NCBI GenBank assembly: GCA_001972305.1
Contig: BDDD01001478.1
Coordinates: forward strand, 124,001 to 188,000
Length of the DNA stretch: 64,000 nt
Direction: 5' to 3'
Source of the DNA: Cephalotus follicularis
Taxonomy: Eukaryota > Streptophyta > Magnoliopsida > Oxalidales > Cephalotaceae
Shown here: positions 46,888 to 60,449 of the stretch, piece after piece
Layout of the letters: every line of letters begins with the position of its first letter
How positions within the stretch are numbered: position 1 is the stretch's first letter
The notes under the pieces: model-generated
The model's database searches: none
The model's input: the letters and a program-made list of their open reading frames with translations, nothing else
What the model was told of the DNA's origin: nothing
Position numbers and translations under genes: made by a program

Positions 46888-47527
46888 TGATATGAGAAAA
46901 ATTCGTTTTGAACCCTTTGACACGTGGCCCGAGGGGAGCGCGCCAGCTGTCCCCTACGAGAATGATGATCTGACCTATGGGTCTTGTCATCAATTAAGGG
47001 AAAGGACTCCTCTGGCTAATCTGACACGCCACAGAGGGTAGGAGGCCGCACGTCCGCGCAGCCATAGTTGAGGGGATAGCCCATCGTCACATCAATGTAA
47101 GAAAATGGACAGACAAGCCACCAAAGCCCTCCCATTCATTAATGGGCAGGCGGCTACGCACACCAAAGGGGGAGGAGTCCAAGGGGAATGTCAGGGCCTC
47201 TGACGCCCCCCCTAGGGGCAGCCACTCCGGATGGGACGCTCATCAATCACAAGGGACCCTATAAATACGAGAATGAAACACAATACAAAGGTCAGCCATT
47301 TTTCTCTTCTTCTAGCATACAAAGAGCCCATGATTCTCTGTACTACAGCTACAGCTAACTTGAGCTTCGGAGTGCCCCCGAGAGAATAACCTCCTGGACC
47401 CTTCTCCATTCTCTTGCTTGTGCAGGGATCAACACACCTCTTTCTCGGACAAATTCATACATTCCCCAAATACAAATCACGCCCCTACACGTGTAGTACT
47501 GTTGTGGGAGAGATTTCTGCATCAACA
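46888..47527 (+). repeat. 3' LTR of Tat element 2
   Basis: TGATATGAGAAAAATTCG ... GCATCAACA; partner of 36723-37363, with a cluster of differences near 47440-47455. Confidence 0.95.
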
Positions 47528-48159
47528 ACAATAAGGTGACTTCAATTTTTAAGTTTGGAATCTCATTGTAAAATGTTCAAGTTCGATTGTTTACTGATGC
47601 TCTTTATGAGTAAACATTATTAAAGACATGTTTTTAAAAAATGTGATTTATGATCTATACGTATACTTATGCATACAAAATGGTTAAAAATGTCAATGTT
47701 TAAAATAATCACATGTTAAACTGACTAATAGCGAGGGGTTACTTTATAAAAAGTCAAAATCAAAAGAATGGTAAAGGTCCATTAGTGAATCAAGTGATCA
47801 ATGACTCACTGAACTTCAAAGCGATATGGAATGGAGGCACGCTAATTTGCAGCTTGCAAACGAACAGAAACACAAATACTCGAATAGTTAACACACAAGG
47901 AATAAAAGAAAAAGGCATTATTTCCTATTTTGGACTTATTATCTGTACAGTGCATATTTATTTTCACGCTTTTTCGTTTTTCGTTTTTCGTTTTTTAATT
48001 TTTTATGTTTCACTCCTCATCAAGGCGCAATATATGGAGCTCGTCTCTTCAAACTCCAAAAAAAACAAGTCGCTAACGTGCGCCTCTCACTCTCTTCGAC
48101 AAAACAGCGTCGTCATTACTCGGGTCTGATTGCTCCAATCTCTGTCTCGGCCTTGATAG

Positions 48160-48524
48160 GTAAACTCTGTTAGAAAACTGGGTACCCATTTTTGTATTCT
48201 TTATAAAATTTATCAGTCCATATTATTGGTTAAATTAGAGAGGAGACATTGACGTGCTTGTAGAGGAGCAGCTGATTTTTTGAGGTTTTGTTCATATTTC
48301 AACTTTGCTTTGGATTTATTTGGTGGTGTAAGGATTTTTTTTCTGGTTTAGCTTCAAATTCGGTGATTGTCGTTTCGCATGATTGAAGAACGAACCCTAG
48401 AATTGTAATTATGAGGTTTTATTGTTTGGTAGTAGAGAATTGGAGGGTGATAATGATGGCACTAAGGCTAAGCTAGGGTTACAAGAGAGTTTAAATGTTT
48501 AATTCGTAATTCGTTGAAACTCAG
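48160..48524 (+). other. Probable 5' UTR intron of the LDL3-like gene
   Basis: GATAG|GTAAACTC at 48160 and AACTCAG|GGCTGAAACAATG at 48524 fit donor and acceptor, leaving a ten-base leader before the ATG. Transcription would start upstream in 47950-48150. Inferred from splice signals only. 47533-47950 is AT-rich with no gene seen. Confidence 0.4.
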
Positions 48525-48534
48525 GGCTGAAACA

Positions 48535-51500
48535 ATGATTGTTGAGGAAAAGAAATCTAAGAGGTCCAAGAAAGTTGAGGTTGGTTTCAATCCGGATGAT
48601 GATGAACCGATTGGTTCTTTGTTCAAGTTGAAGAGACCTAGAAACCCTAAGAAGGTTGTTAAGGTGGGATTAGGGGGCAACAGTGATAAGGGTGAGAAAT
48701 TGGCTGTGGAGAATGAGGACTTGGGGGGCATGGACGATACATTGGCTAGCTTTAGGAAAAAGTTGAAGGGTCCCAAAAAGGATGCTGGATCTGGAAATCT
48801 AAAGGGGAGGTGTTCCGCTCTGAATGGTCTGGTTGAGGATGATGAGATAGCGGATGTAAAAACGGGGTTGAAGGATGTAGAGAAAGGTCAACATATGGGT
48901 GATGATGGATCTAGTGACACCTTGTATAAAGTAGAAAACAAGGTTAAAGAAAAAGTTAAGAGAGCCAAGATTGCTTCAAAGATGAACTCAATTGCGGGTC
49001 ATGCTACTTGTGACAATGATTTAGAGTTGTTAGGCAATCGGAAAGAGCACGGTGAAAGTATCAGTCTATCTGTTGATGAAAAATTGGAAGACCCATCATC
49101 AACATATTCCCAGAAGACGCAATCTGGTTTGACGATGAAGTCTCGCATGAATTCGGGCTTTAAGCAGAGTACTAGGGTTCAGACTATGGAGGATGCAACT
49201 AGCCCTAGAATGGAAGGAGTTTCTGGGGCTTTGATGTCTGCTCCTATAGGGAGATCTCAAACTACTTCTGCCTCGTACATGGTTTGCAAAAATCAAAGGT
49301 TTGATGATGAGGACCCAGCTCATGTTCACTCGTCTTTGACATCTCATTCGCGAAGGATTCAAGAGGAACCTGTAGTGGAGCCTTGTGGCTCAAATGTTGA
49401 AGGGGGATCTACAGTGGGTCCATATATCTCAAATGAAGTTCGTGGTAGAGATGGCCAGTGGGATACTTATATTCATCCCAAAAAGAGTTGTCCTTCTCCT
49501 ATCCAAATGGATAAATTAGAAGCTGAAGCTTTTACAGATGGATTAAAGTTTTATTCTATGGTTAAAGAAAGCACTTTGGTGCATGATGTTGTAGTTATGC
49601 CTGATTCTATATCAGCCCAAAAGCATATGGAAAAAGTACTTGAGTTTGATAAGGATGAGTTGAAAAGAGGTTTTAATGATTCATTGGACCAACATTCTGA
49701 GGGTGTTTCAACAATACATTCAAGTGAAGACCCTCGAATTTTCTCATCTTCAATTGGGAAAGAAAGCCCACTGCCTTGTTCTGATGATGACTTGTTGAAC
49801 AAAATGTGTGGAACTACTTACGTGGAGGAGCCAGATATTGTTTCAGTTTCTCAACAGAAAGAAAATGCTGTGGTATCTGATGGTATGTTATCTCCAAAAA
49901 CTGAAATGTCTTGTGGAGTCCATAATTATAAAACTTCTTTCCAGATGAATCAACATGAAAAATTTCTAGAAACTCATGGTACTCGCAATGAATTTCTTGC
50001 ATCCACTTATACTTTTATCTCAAGTGGACATCAAAGTCCACCTAGTAATGCACCCAAATGGAAGTGTATTCCAAGTCATGATAATCTTCCCCTTGATAAA
50101 GAAGCTAATGAAATTTCTCATTCATCCACAGCTCCTGATGGAAATGAATGTTTCCCTGAAGATGCATCATCTTTACCTGATTCTGATAACAGAGACGGTA
50201 TGTCATCAGCAGCCCAGCGTGGTGTGCGCAAGGCTAAAAGACGTAGGCTTGGGGACATGACTTATGAAGGGGATGCTGATTGGGAAATGCTGATGAATGA
50301 GGAAGGTTTTCTTGAGAGTCACAGAGTTCTAGACAGTGACCGGCCTATAAGAACAAGAGAGAAGCTCGAATCCTTTCCGAATCTTGCGGAGGTTGACAAT
50401 GGTGGGGCAGCAGCTGTGTCAGCTGGGCTGAAAGCTCGTGCAGCTGGTCCAGTGGAGAAGATTAAATTTAAGGAGGTCTTAAAGAGCAAAGGTGGGCTCC
50501 AGGAATATCTGGAGTGCAGGTTAGTTATTATTTAGACATCTGATTGTGCATCTGTAGTTTTTTAGTTTTGGATCACATGATTTTTGTTTTACATTTTATT
50601 TTATGTTGTATGTTCGTTGAAGTCTGTATGTCTAAAACTTAACCTTCCTGAATCTTGTTTTTTGAATGTAATGTTTACTATGGCTTTGCATGAGGTTGAT
50701 GATGTCTATGGAAACATTTACTTTGATGAAATCATCTGAAGCAGCCAAGTACCCAAATTTCTTTTTGTAGTTAGAATTGGTTAGAATCCTCATTTTGACT
50801 CTCTACACCTCTCCTATCATCGGAATATGTTGTTGGGCAGGTAATCACAATAGAAGCTTCTACTATCCCAATGCTTTATCTGCTGTCCTTAGTGAATCAC
50901 TTATATTTATTTTCCCTATTTAATTTTATTTCAATGGAGGTCATAGTTTAATTATGGACGGTTTTCTTGTTCCATTCGCATCATATTTTATATAAAGAAT
51001 ATTAAAGTGAAGTCTTTTTTGTTTCGGCGTTATTTTAATTGGATTATAATATATTTCCTACTCTTTAAGAGGCAGGGATTTGTGTGCTCTACTTGAATTC
51101 TTTATCTGTGCCTTAGAAGCTCATTTCGATCCACTAGCAACTTCCTATATTTTTTAGATAAAAGAGTGATGATTTGTCTCACTAGATTTTGTATTGCTGA
51201 GTTTTAACTGCTTCAGGCGTAATTTGAGCTCTACAAAGACCTGTACGATGAATTGTGTTTAACACGAACTAATTTTTTGCTAATGATGAATTACTGCTTT
51301 TTGGTCGTCTACTGTTATTTGATTTAACTGGTTTAATAATATCATTTAAGTGTATGGTGCAATGCAGGAACCATATTTTAGGCCTTTGGAGTAAAGATGT
51401 TAGCCGCATTTTACCTCTCAGTGATTGTGGGATCTCTGATACTCCCCATGAGGATGAGTCACCACATGCTTCCCTAATTAGGCAAATCTATATATTTCTT

Positions 51501-54500
51501 GACCAAAGTGTAAGCTTATTTTAATTTTAATAACTGTTATCCTTTTATTTTTGTTCTTTTTTATGTTCGAGTGTTTATTTATATCCCATAATTGATTGCA
51601 TTTTATTTAAATTTAATACCAGATGTTTTTTGACAGGGTTATATAAATGCTGGTATTGCTTCTGGGAAGGAGAAACTGGATCCCAATGCTAAGTATAATT
51701 ATGAACTTTTTAAAGAAAAAAATGTCGAGGGTTGTTCTGGGGACTCGCTTGCTGATTCTGATGATGGGGTTTCCTTTATCTTGGGTCGGGTTAAGAGTTC
51801 TGAAACTTCCATGGAGGCAAAGGATGGTATTATGAACGAAGATGGAAATCAGATATCAGAAGCCATAGGGGGCAAGAGATTTCTTACTTCAGTGGTACTT
51901 AAAGTAGCCAATGCAACAGAACATGAAAAATGCCCATCTGATGATTGCCAGAAAATTGATACTGTTGATGCAAAATTGCCTGACGGATTGGTTAATTTGG
52001 ATGTTTTGAGGGCTGATCCATCTTCCGAAGAAATTGATGGTGGAACAGTTCCTGTCATTAATCCTGAAGTAAGGAATGACTTGCACTGTGTTCAATCCGC
52101 TTCGTATGATCATATGGGAGGGAACACTCAGACGCTGCATGACTCAGAAGTCAGAAAGAGAGTCATTGTTGTTGGAGCTGGTCCTGCTGGATTAACTGCT
52201 GCACGGCACTTGCAACGTCAGGGATTTTCTGTCACTGTACTTGAGGGTAGGAGTAGGATAGGAGGCCGTGTTTATACAGATCGATCATCTCTTTCAGTTC
52301 CTGTAGATCTTGGGGCAAGCATCATTACGGGTGTTGAGGCTGATGTGGCAACTGAAAGAAGAGCAGATCCTTCCTCGTTGGTTTGTGCTCAGCTGGGATT
52401 AGAGTTGACTGTGTTGAACAGTGACTGCCCTCTTTATGATGTTGTAACTGGTCAAAAGGTTCCTGCAGATCTGGATGAAGCACTGGAGGCAGAGTACAAT
52501 AGCCTTCTTGATGACATGCTTTTGGTTGTTGCTCAAAAGGGGGAACATGCTATGAGAATGTCTCTAGAGGATGGTTTAGAATATGTCCTTAAGACTCGTC
52601 GTATGGCACATTTGGGAACATATATTGAAATGCAAGATTCATTGGATGGTTCTTTTGATCACAAAATAAATAGTTTTGGAGTCAGAGGTCCTGAGAAAAC
52701 ATGTTCTAAAGATGAGGTTTTGAGTCCGCTCGAGAGGAGGGTCATGGACTGGCATTTTGCCCACTTGGAGTATGGTTGTGCTGCATTGCTTAAGGAAGTG
52801 TCTCTACCAAATTGGAATCAAGATGATGTTTACGGAGGATTTGGCGGAGCTCATTGTATGATTAAAGGTGGTTACAGCACTGTTGTTGAGTCTCTTGGAG
52901 AAGGAGTTCATGTTCTATTGAACCATGTAGTGAAAGATATTTCATATGGCTCCAATGACTCTGGAGTGAATAATATTCAGTGTGACAAAGTCAAGGTTTC
53001 TACATCGAATGGCAGCGAGTTTAAAGGTGACGCCGTGCTTATTACTGTGCCACTTGGGTGCTTGAAGGCAGGAACCATAAAGTTTTTCCCACCATTACCC
53101 ACGTGGAAACATTCTTCCATTGAACGACTTGGTTTCGGAGTTCTGAACAAAGTAGTTTTGGAATTTCCAGAAGTGTTTTGGGATGATAGCGTGGATTACT
53201 TTGGAGCGACTGCTGAGGAAACAGACAGGAGGGGCCATTGCTTTATGTTTTGGAATGTCAGGAAGACAGTTGGGGCTCCTGTTCTGATAGCCCTAGTGGT
53301 TGGTAAGGCAGCTATAGATGGCCAAAATATGAGCTCTTCTGATCATGTAAACCATGCTATAATGGTTCTGCGTAAGCTTTTTGGGGAGGCTTCAGTACCT
53401 GATCCTGTTGCATCAGTAGTGACTGATTGGGGCAGGGATCCTTTCAGCTATGGTGCTTACTCCTATGTTGCTATAGGGGCATCTGGAGAAGATTATGACA
53501 TTCTGGGTCGCCCTGTGGAAAATTGTTTATTTTTTGCTGGTGAAGCCACCTGCAAGGAGCATCCTGACACTGTTGGTGGTGCGATGATGAGTGGGCTTAG
53601 GGAGGCCGTCCGAATTGTTGACTTATTGACTACCGGAAATGATTACACAGCAGAAGTAGAGGCAATGGAGGCTGCCCAGAGAACAGACTCTGAAAGTGAT
53701 GAAGTTAGGGACATAACAACAAGACTTGATGCCATTGAGCTTTCTAATGTCTTGTATAAGAACTCTCTGGATCGAGCCCGGATTTTGACTAGGGAAGCTT
53801 TGCTCCAGGATATGTTCTTTAATGCAAAAACCACTGCTGGACGATTGCATCTGGCTAAAGAGCTGTTAAAACTGCCTGTCGAAACCTTGAAGTCCTTTGC
53901 TGGGACCAAAAAAGGGCTCACAATGCTTAACTCATGGATGCTGGTATGGATTATAATTTCATTATTAAAATTATGAACCCTTATTGATCATGCTGTTTAC
54001 AGTATCTAATGTTTTGTTAAACTCTGATGGTGTCTTTTATAAATGCATGACAGGACTCGATGGGGAAGGATGGGACTCAACTCTTGCGTCATTGTGTTCG
54101 TCTTCTTGTGCGTGTTTCGACTGATCTACTTGCAGTGCGTTTGTCAGGTGTTGCTTTGTTATATATGGTTCTAATTCATGAAAACATAAGTCTCTGCATT
54201 TTTATATCTGATGGACTCTTCCCTCATAGAAATAATGTGATGGCAAAGTGATGGCTGAATATGCATTTCCTTTTGGTATCTAATCGATTTTTGTTCATAT
54301 GGTGGTAGGCATAGGAAAAACTGTGAAAGAAAAAGTGTGTGTACATACTAGCCGTGATATCCGTGCAATAGCTAGTCAGCTGGTTAATGTGTGGCTTGAG
54401 GTATTCCGCAAAGAGAAAGCTTCCGGTGGTCTGAAATTCTCGAGGCAATCAACTCCAGCAGATCCTTCGAAGAGAAAATCTCTTAAAGATGCAGCTTCAG

Positions 54501-56560
54501 GAAAGCCGCCTCTGCGCTCACATAATGCTGCTTTGGAGTATAAAGGGCAGCATCCTCCATCTGTTGGAAGCCATTTTCCTTCGGATGCAAACTCAAAATC
54601 GGAAATCAATTCTTCTAGTTCCCGTGATTTGAGAGGCAGATTGGACACCGAGGTGGCGGACACCAACATTCCTTTGTCTGAAGAAGAACAGGCTGCCTTT
54701 GCTGCAGCAGAAGCAGCACGAGCTGCATATCGTGCAGCTACAGAGGTCCGCTCTCTTGACACTCTACTGGCTATAATAAATTGGTTCAGTCCCCTTGAGC
54801 AATTATTGCTTGGGTACCATCTAGTAAAATGTTTCTTCATGATTATGATCCAAATTATTTCACCCTCTTTTTGTTTATTATTTAAATATATTTTCAAGTA
54901 CTTTTATAATATTACAGAGTTTTAACTATGCAAGTTTTTGCTTTTCTGATGGGTCCTTGAGAATTTCTATGAAAGCCTTTATATTGATGTCCTTGTTGTG
55001 CAATATATCTTTGAGTACACAGCTATCTCTTGCTGTTTCTTAGTCTAATTAATGTGCTTTTTATGTGCCATTTTTTTTCTACTAATTTTTCCATTTTGTT
55101 GTGGTTTTTGCAGGCATGTACATCTTCAGAAGCCAAGTGCAGCACATTGCTGCAGCTTCCCAAAATTCCCTCGTTTCATAAATTTGCTAGAAGGGAGCAT
55201 TATGCACAAATGGATGAATTTGATATAAGGAGAAAATGGTCTGGTGGCGTTTTGGGAAGACAAGATTGTATATCAGAAATCGACTCAAGGAACTGTAGAG
55301 TTAGGGATTGGTCTGTTGATTTTTCTGCTGCTTGTGTTAACCTTGACAGCTCAAGAATGTCAGGGGATAACCTCTCTCAGCGAAGCCATTCAAATGAGAT
55401 TGCTTGCCATATGAATTTCAGAGAGCACTCTGGAGAAAGTGCAGCTGTAGACAGCAGTATTTTTACAAAAGCATGGGTTGATAGTGCTGGTAGTGTGGGG
55501 ATAAAGGACTGTCATGCCATTGAGAGATGGCAATCTCAAGCGGCTGCAGCTGATTCCAATTTCTTTCGTCAGAATATGAGTGTGAAGGATGAGGAGGATT
55601 CAAACACGAGTTTGAGACCACCTAACTGGAAGCATGATAAACTTGTGAATGAGAGCTCTGTTTCACAAGTTACAATTAATGAGCCTCAACGAAATCATTC
55701 TCGAGGTGCAGATCGTATTAAACAGGCTGTTGTGGATTATGTTGCATCATTGCTTATGCCCCTTTATAAGGCAAGGAAAATCGATAGGGAGGGATATAAG
55801 TCAATAATGAAGAAAAGTGCTACTAAGGTTTGTTGTTTTACTTTTCTTCTCCTCGCCCATTTTCACCTCATATCTTGTGCAATTATAAATTACCAAAAAA
55901 CAGGTTAAGTGGCATGTTGCAATTGTTGCCTCCATTTCTTTCATTTTCTTACCTTTTTTTTTTTCAATTACAGGTCATGGAGCAGGCTACAGATGCAGAG
56001 AAGACCATGAGTGTGTCTGAGTTTCTTGATTTCAAGCGCAGGAATAAGGTTCGTACTTGTATGCTATTAACATTAGATTTGTTTTATCAATATTCCTATG
56101 AATCTGCCTCTTGTTGTTATTATTGTTGTTTTTCCCTCATCTTAATTTTCATTATCTTAATTGACATTTGCATTGGCTTTAGTTGCTACAGAGGTTATTC
56201 TGTGTGGCCTCCACTTCTATAGGGGTTGATTGTTCAGTAACCTTTATTCAATTTTTCTTATTGTTCACAATATTCATCATTATTTTGATGGAAAAATTTT
56301 CCCGGACAAGTTCGGATGAGTTATTTACTTCAACTTCTTTATATTGAAAACTATCCACGTTCAATGTACTTCTGATTGTTCCTACTTAATGGCTTACATG
56401 CTATCATCTTGTCACATATTTGCATACATTTCTTTGAAGGCATTATGTCTAGACTCAGCTGACTTAATTAGCCTTGGATGTCATAAACATGCAGATTCGA
56501 TCCTTTGTGGACAAATTGATTGAGAGGCACATGACCACTAAGCCTGCTGCAAACCCTTGA
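48535..56560 (+). CDS. LDL3: LDL3-type lysine-specific histone demethylase (KDM1/LSD1-like), eight exons
   Basis: Exons by my reading: 48535-50519, 51368-51509, 51637-53943, 54054-54147, 54309-54745, 55114-55827, 55974-56048 and 56495-56560. All introns are GT-AG, all phases agree, and the total is 1,939 codons plus TGA. Residues 1-640 are mostly disordered, with the LDL3-like opening EEKKSKRSKK...DDDEPIGSLFKLKR. SWIRM-like domain about 645-735 (RNHILGLWSKDVSRILPLSD, IRQIYIFLDQSGYINAGIAS). FAD amine-oxidase domain about 885-1370: VIVVGAGPAGLTAARHL, GGRVYTD, the lysine equivalent to LSD1 Lys661 in GVLNKVVLEF (about 1214), and FFAGEATCKEHPDTVGGAM. C-terminal 1853-1935 resembles an SRI domain. 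Known role of the family: removal of H3K4me2 in transcribed genes. No stops; looks functional. Flanked by TEs on both sides. Confidence 0.93.
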
Positions 56561-57208
56561 AGGTCCTAATGATTGACTGGCCTTAATTTTGTGATGCACT
56601 TCTGGGACGCTGAAGTCTGTTCCTCATCATTCATGCATTAGATTACAGCATATGCTGGTGGTGGCTGGGTGCAACTTGGATTGCGTTTCATGTTTTAAAG
56701 CTTCATTTAAAGTGCTGATAACATTGTTAATGGTACAGTGATGTAATGGAAGAAGGATCAAGCCTGGTTAATCATAATTACAGTTGCCATAATGCAAGAT
56801 GATTTAATGCAATTGTGATTGGAATTGGGACTGGATGCATCAGAATGAACGTTTCTTTCGGATAGGCATTTGATTCCTCTATGGCAAATGAACACAGTTC
56901 CAGTGTACTGGTACTGCCCATTTGAATACAAGCCATTGACACCTTTGAATATGAAATTCTATTGCTTCTAGCAAGTGGTTCATTATCAATCAAGATTGTT
57001 CTTCGGGGAATGCAAAGTAATGACCCCAATTTTTTGTTTCGGGATCCCCACAGATGAGACTTGACTTGACTTTTCTTCTTGTTTTTCAATGTGTACAGCT
57101 TAGGATAGTTTTAAACTTAATGGCAGAAGGCATACAGAATATTCTTCTCTTTCCTCAAACTGTACTTCTTGGTTGTCCTGATTTTTTAATTGAACATCAG
57201 TGAATGAT

Positions 57209-57210
<2 letters not shown>

Positions 57211-57252
<42 letters not shown>
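57211..57252. repeat. (TC)21 microsatellite
   Basis: An uninterrupted dinucleotide run 0.65 kb downstream of the LDL3-like stop codon. The rest of 56561-60449 is AT-rich: probable LDL3 3' UTR and then spacer. Degenerate repeats near 58590-58920 (GTCGGATACCGACAC and TCGTGTCGTATAACG motifs) are included. I see no supported gene. Confidence 0.95.
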
Positions 57253-57255
<3 letters not shown>

Positions 57256-60200
57256 GTGCCAATGCCTGTAGACTTAACAGACATGGTATTATTGACGTGG
57301 TGATGGTTATGATATTAACTTGGTTACTTGATATTCCTTTTATATTGAACGCTAATCAAATGATATGTACAATTTGATGCATGACATTTGAACATATATC
57401 ATAAAGAGGGATGCCTGTGTTATATCATACAAGGGCTTCATCACAGTGAGGGTTGCAATGAAAATACAGATATTGTATGCATATTTCAAATAAATTTTCT
57501 ATCCCTTTCTGGGATATTAGTATTAAGATTTTCTGTTTATCTCACACCACATTTCCATTGTTGCCAGGTTGGGATGAATGTTGCGTTTGTCTCGCTTGTG
57601 AGAGGTATGCCCTTTGTTCTTCTTTTTTCATTCATGCTTATGATTCGGATGATATTTCAGTTCTCATGTTTCAAGGCCAGGATAGCGCCTCAGACTGGGC
57701 TTATGTATATGCGGTTTTGTTTAGGTGTCTAGATGTTTGGACTGCTAGCTTTCTTGTTCACAGGATTGTGCAGTCCCATAATTGCTGTATGATCATGGAT
57801 TGGGAATCAGCATTGGAAAGTAAATTGTTATTGAACATCTTATCCTGGATGATTAAACTTTGTTTCCCATCAATCTGCATTCAAGGTATTTGAGATGTTA
57901 GCTGTTCAAATATTCTAATGGACTTCAAGAATTAGATTGTGGTGCAGCCCTAGCATGTGCTGTGTTTGTCCTCGTGAGCTATTGAAGTAGTAGCTATACC
58001 TATAAAAGTTTATTCCTACCCCCTTTTCTTCACCTACATGTCCATGAATATGTGTTTTTTTTTTGTTGCCTATTTTCTTGTTTGTGCATAAAGAAAATCA
58101 GGTTACAAGCCATTGTGTTCAAATCCTTAAGACATGAATAAATGTTTCTATTCATGTATGATACGAACAGTCGCTCTGGGACTCTGGTTAATGTCAGCAG
58201 TGTTTGTGGAGGGGCATTGGAGGCCTTAACCAAGTGTTTAGGACTGGGTATTAGCTTCAAGTGTGTAGACCTTCAAATTCTCAATCTTGAATAGCAATTG
58301 TTTGTGATTTATTCATTTGTAGTTCACTGTGCTTGCAGTTTGCTCAGTAGACCCTAATGGACACCCTAAGACAAATACACTGCATTACTATTGGGAAGAC
58401 CGGGGTTCAATCTTGATGGGAGGTTTGAGAATTGGGAATATCTACCTTTTGATTGAGTCTTTTTAAAGGCCCTCTCCCCTTGTGGATTGGCTACGGTCAA
58501 GAAGTTCCTTGTCTTACGCTCTATGTTCTAGTTGACAATGAGGAAGAGACATAGGCTATGAAGCTCTCTGGAGGATTGCGAATTGGTGTCAGACTCGAGT
58601 CGGATACCGACACTCTTTGACACTCGGTCAATATATTATATTGATTATGAATTTTACTTTATTATTTTAGTATATTAATCAATATATTCCATATTTTGAG
58701 TAATATTATTAATATGATTTAATTAGTATATTTATGTTATTATATTAATTAGTTGTTGAAAATAAAGATAAAAATAATAATATAAATGATATTTAATTAT
58801 ATATAATTATATATTAAATATACATGTTCAAATTCTATTTTTTTTATTTAGAAATGTCGTATTGACATATCATATCGTGTCGTATAACGTATTTGTATTC
58901 GTGCAATTTAGAACATAGATTGCTACGCCATTGTGGTTCGAATTGGAAAGAGCAATCTAAGGTAATATTTGCACTCTACCTTTTTAAAGAATGAATATCT
59001 TCGTATATATTATTTGAATTTCTAAACTTTCTCAAGGCTATAATTTTCTCATAAAATGTTGAAAAGTGATTCTTCCCATGAACGTTGGTTTTGTGAGATT
59101 TTCACTTTGGAGGGATGCCGTTTGACAATTACTCTCAAGTCAAGGGTAATCTTTTCATTAAACTTGTTAATCTTGGTTGATGGTAATGATGTGTTGTTGC
59201 AATCATGTGATAATGATCTTTGAATTATAGTAATTTGTGATGATAATTAAATTATATGATCTATTATAATTTTGCCTTCGTATCTTTATCTACGGGTATG
59301 CTAACTGAGTAACTAATATTTCCTCTTCCATTATGTTTGTTCTTTTCAAAAAAAAAAAAAAAACTAAAAAACTGTCCCACAAAGTTTGTCCATTGTTAAA
59401 AAATCAAAAATAATTTATCATAAATTTTCAATTATAACCTCATGTTTTCTTATTTTATCAAAAGACTATCATAATGGAAGAGAGATAGTATTATATTCTC
59501 TGAACTTCTGAAATTCTATGGATTTATTTATACATACTTAATATGATATTATTATTTTATATGAATATTATTTTATAACAAATCAAAATTATAGAGTTAT
59601 GTAAATTTATCATTTCGAGAGAAATCTCAGCATATTGTTTTGTTTGAGTTTCATAAAAAACCCAAATCTATAGACACTCATTTTTTTTTTTTTAAACTCA
59701 ACTGACAAACGAAACAACAGACCGCTGTCCTTATCTCTTTAAATTATCATCTTCTTCTCATACACAAACAAGAGGCCGCCTCTCCTAATCAACTCACACA
59801 TACAAATCAAACACCTCAAAGAGTGTTTGAATGCCTGAGATCTGGCTAAAGAACGGTAGACAGGAGTCGGTGGTGACAGTGACGGAGACACATCAGTGAA
59901 GGCCAGCACGTGGGTCCAACATAATACACATATTTTTATTTTATACATAACATCATAAATATTTATTACTTGAGTGAAAGGGTTCACTTGAACTCGCTCA
60001 AGTATATATGAGAGGGCTCTGCCTACCGGTCAGCGTAATCTCTAACATGAGATCCCATTTTAATTTTAAGGGAATCGAATTTGAGACATTTATATCTATC
60101 ATATTTATTTTTAAATTGGTTCTAAACTTCTCGGAATGGGATTTGAAACATTTACGTTTATCATATTTATTTCAAATTGGATCTAATTACTAAACTATTT

Positions 60201-60449
60201 GAACCTGATCGGTAGTAGCCCAATTACAATGCCTTAAGAATAATGAGATTATAAAATTCAGAATAACCAACTTGGTATACTGTACCAATTTATGTGATAA
60301 TAAATTTACGAGTAATTATTAGGTAGATACAGTCTATTATAAACTTATTTTATTTATTTCTAAAATAAAATAGTATTTTTTAGAAATAAACAAAGTGTGT
60401 TTATAGTAAACCTTTTGTGCACCCAAATTTTTTTCATAAGTTTAGAATC

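Larger units (their letters stand above)
36723..47527 (+). mobile_element. Ty3/gypsy LTR retrotransposon, Tat lineage (element 2), internally scrambled
   Basis: LTRs 36723-37363 (641 bp) and 46888-47527 (640 bp) with TG...CA ends and a perfect target duplication ACAAT (36718-36722 and 47528-47532). I count roughly 15 differences between the LTRs (about 98% identical), so it is younger than element 1. Its gag and pol align with element 1 throughout. The interior is not in natural order: a block of the antisense gene sits between gag and pol after a single N (38777), there is a 25-N gap at 45232-45256, and the 233 bases after it are string-reversed. The real element is probably colinear with element 1. 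Confidence 0.93.

Noticed and set aside
57477-57893. 138-aa open frame downstream of LDL3
   Set aside because: No recognisable domain, AT-rich spacer composition, not in phase with any LDL3 exon.
59340-59365. Poly(A) run as the tail of another LINE or SINE
   Set aside because: No target duplication or upstream element body could be found.
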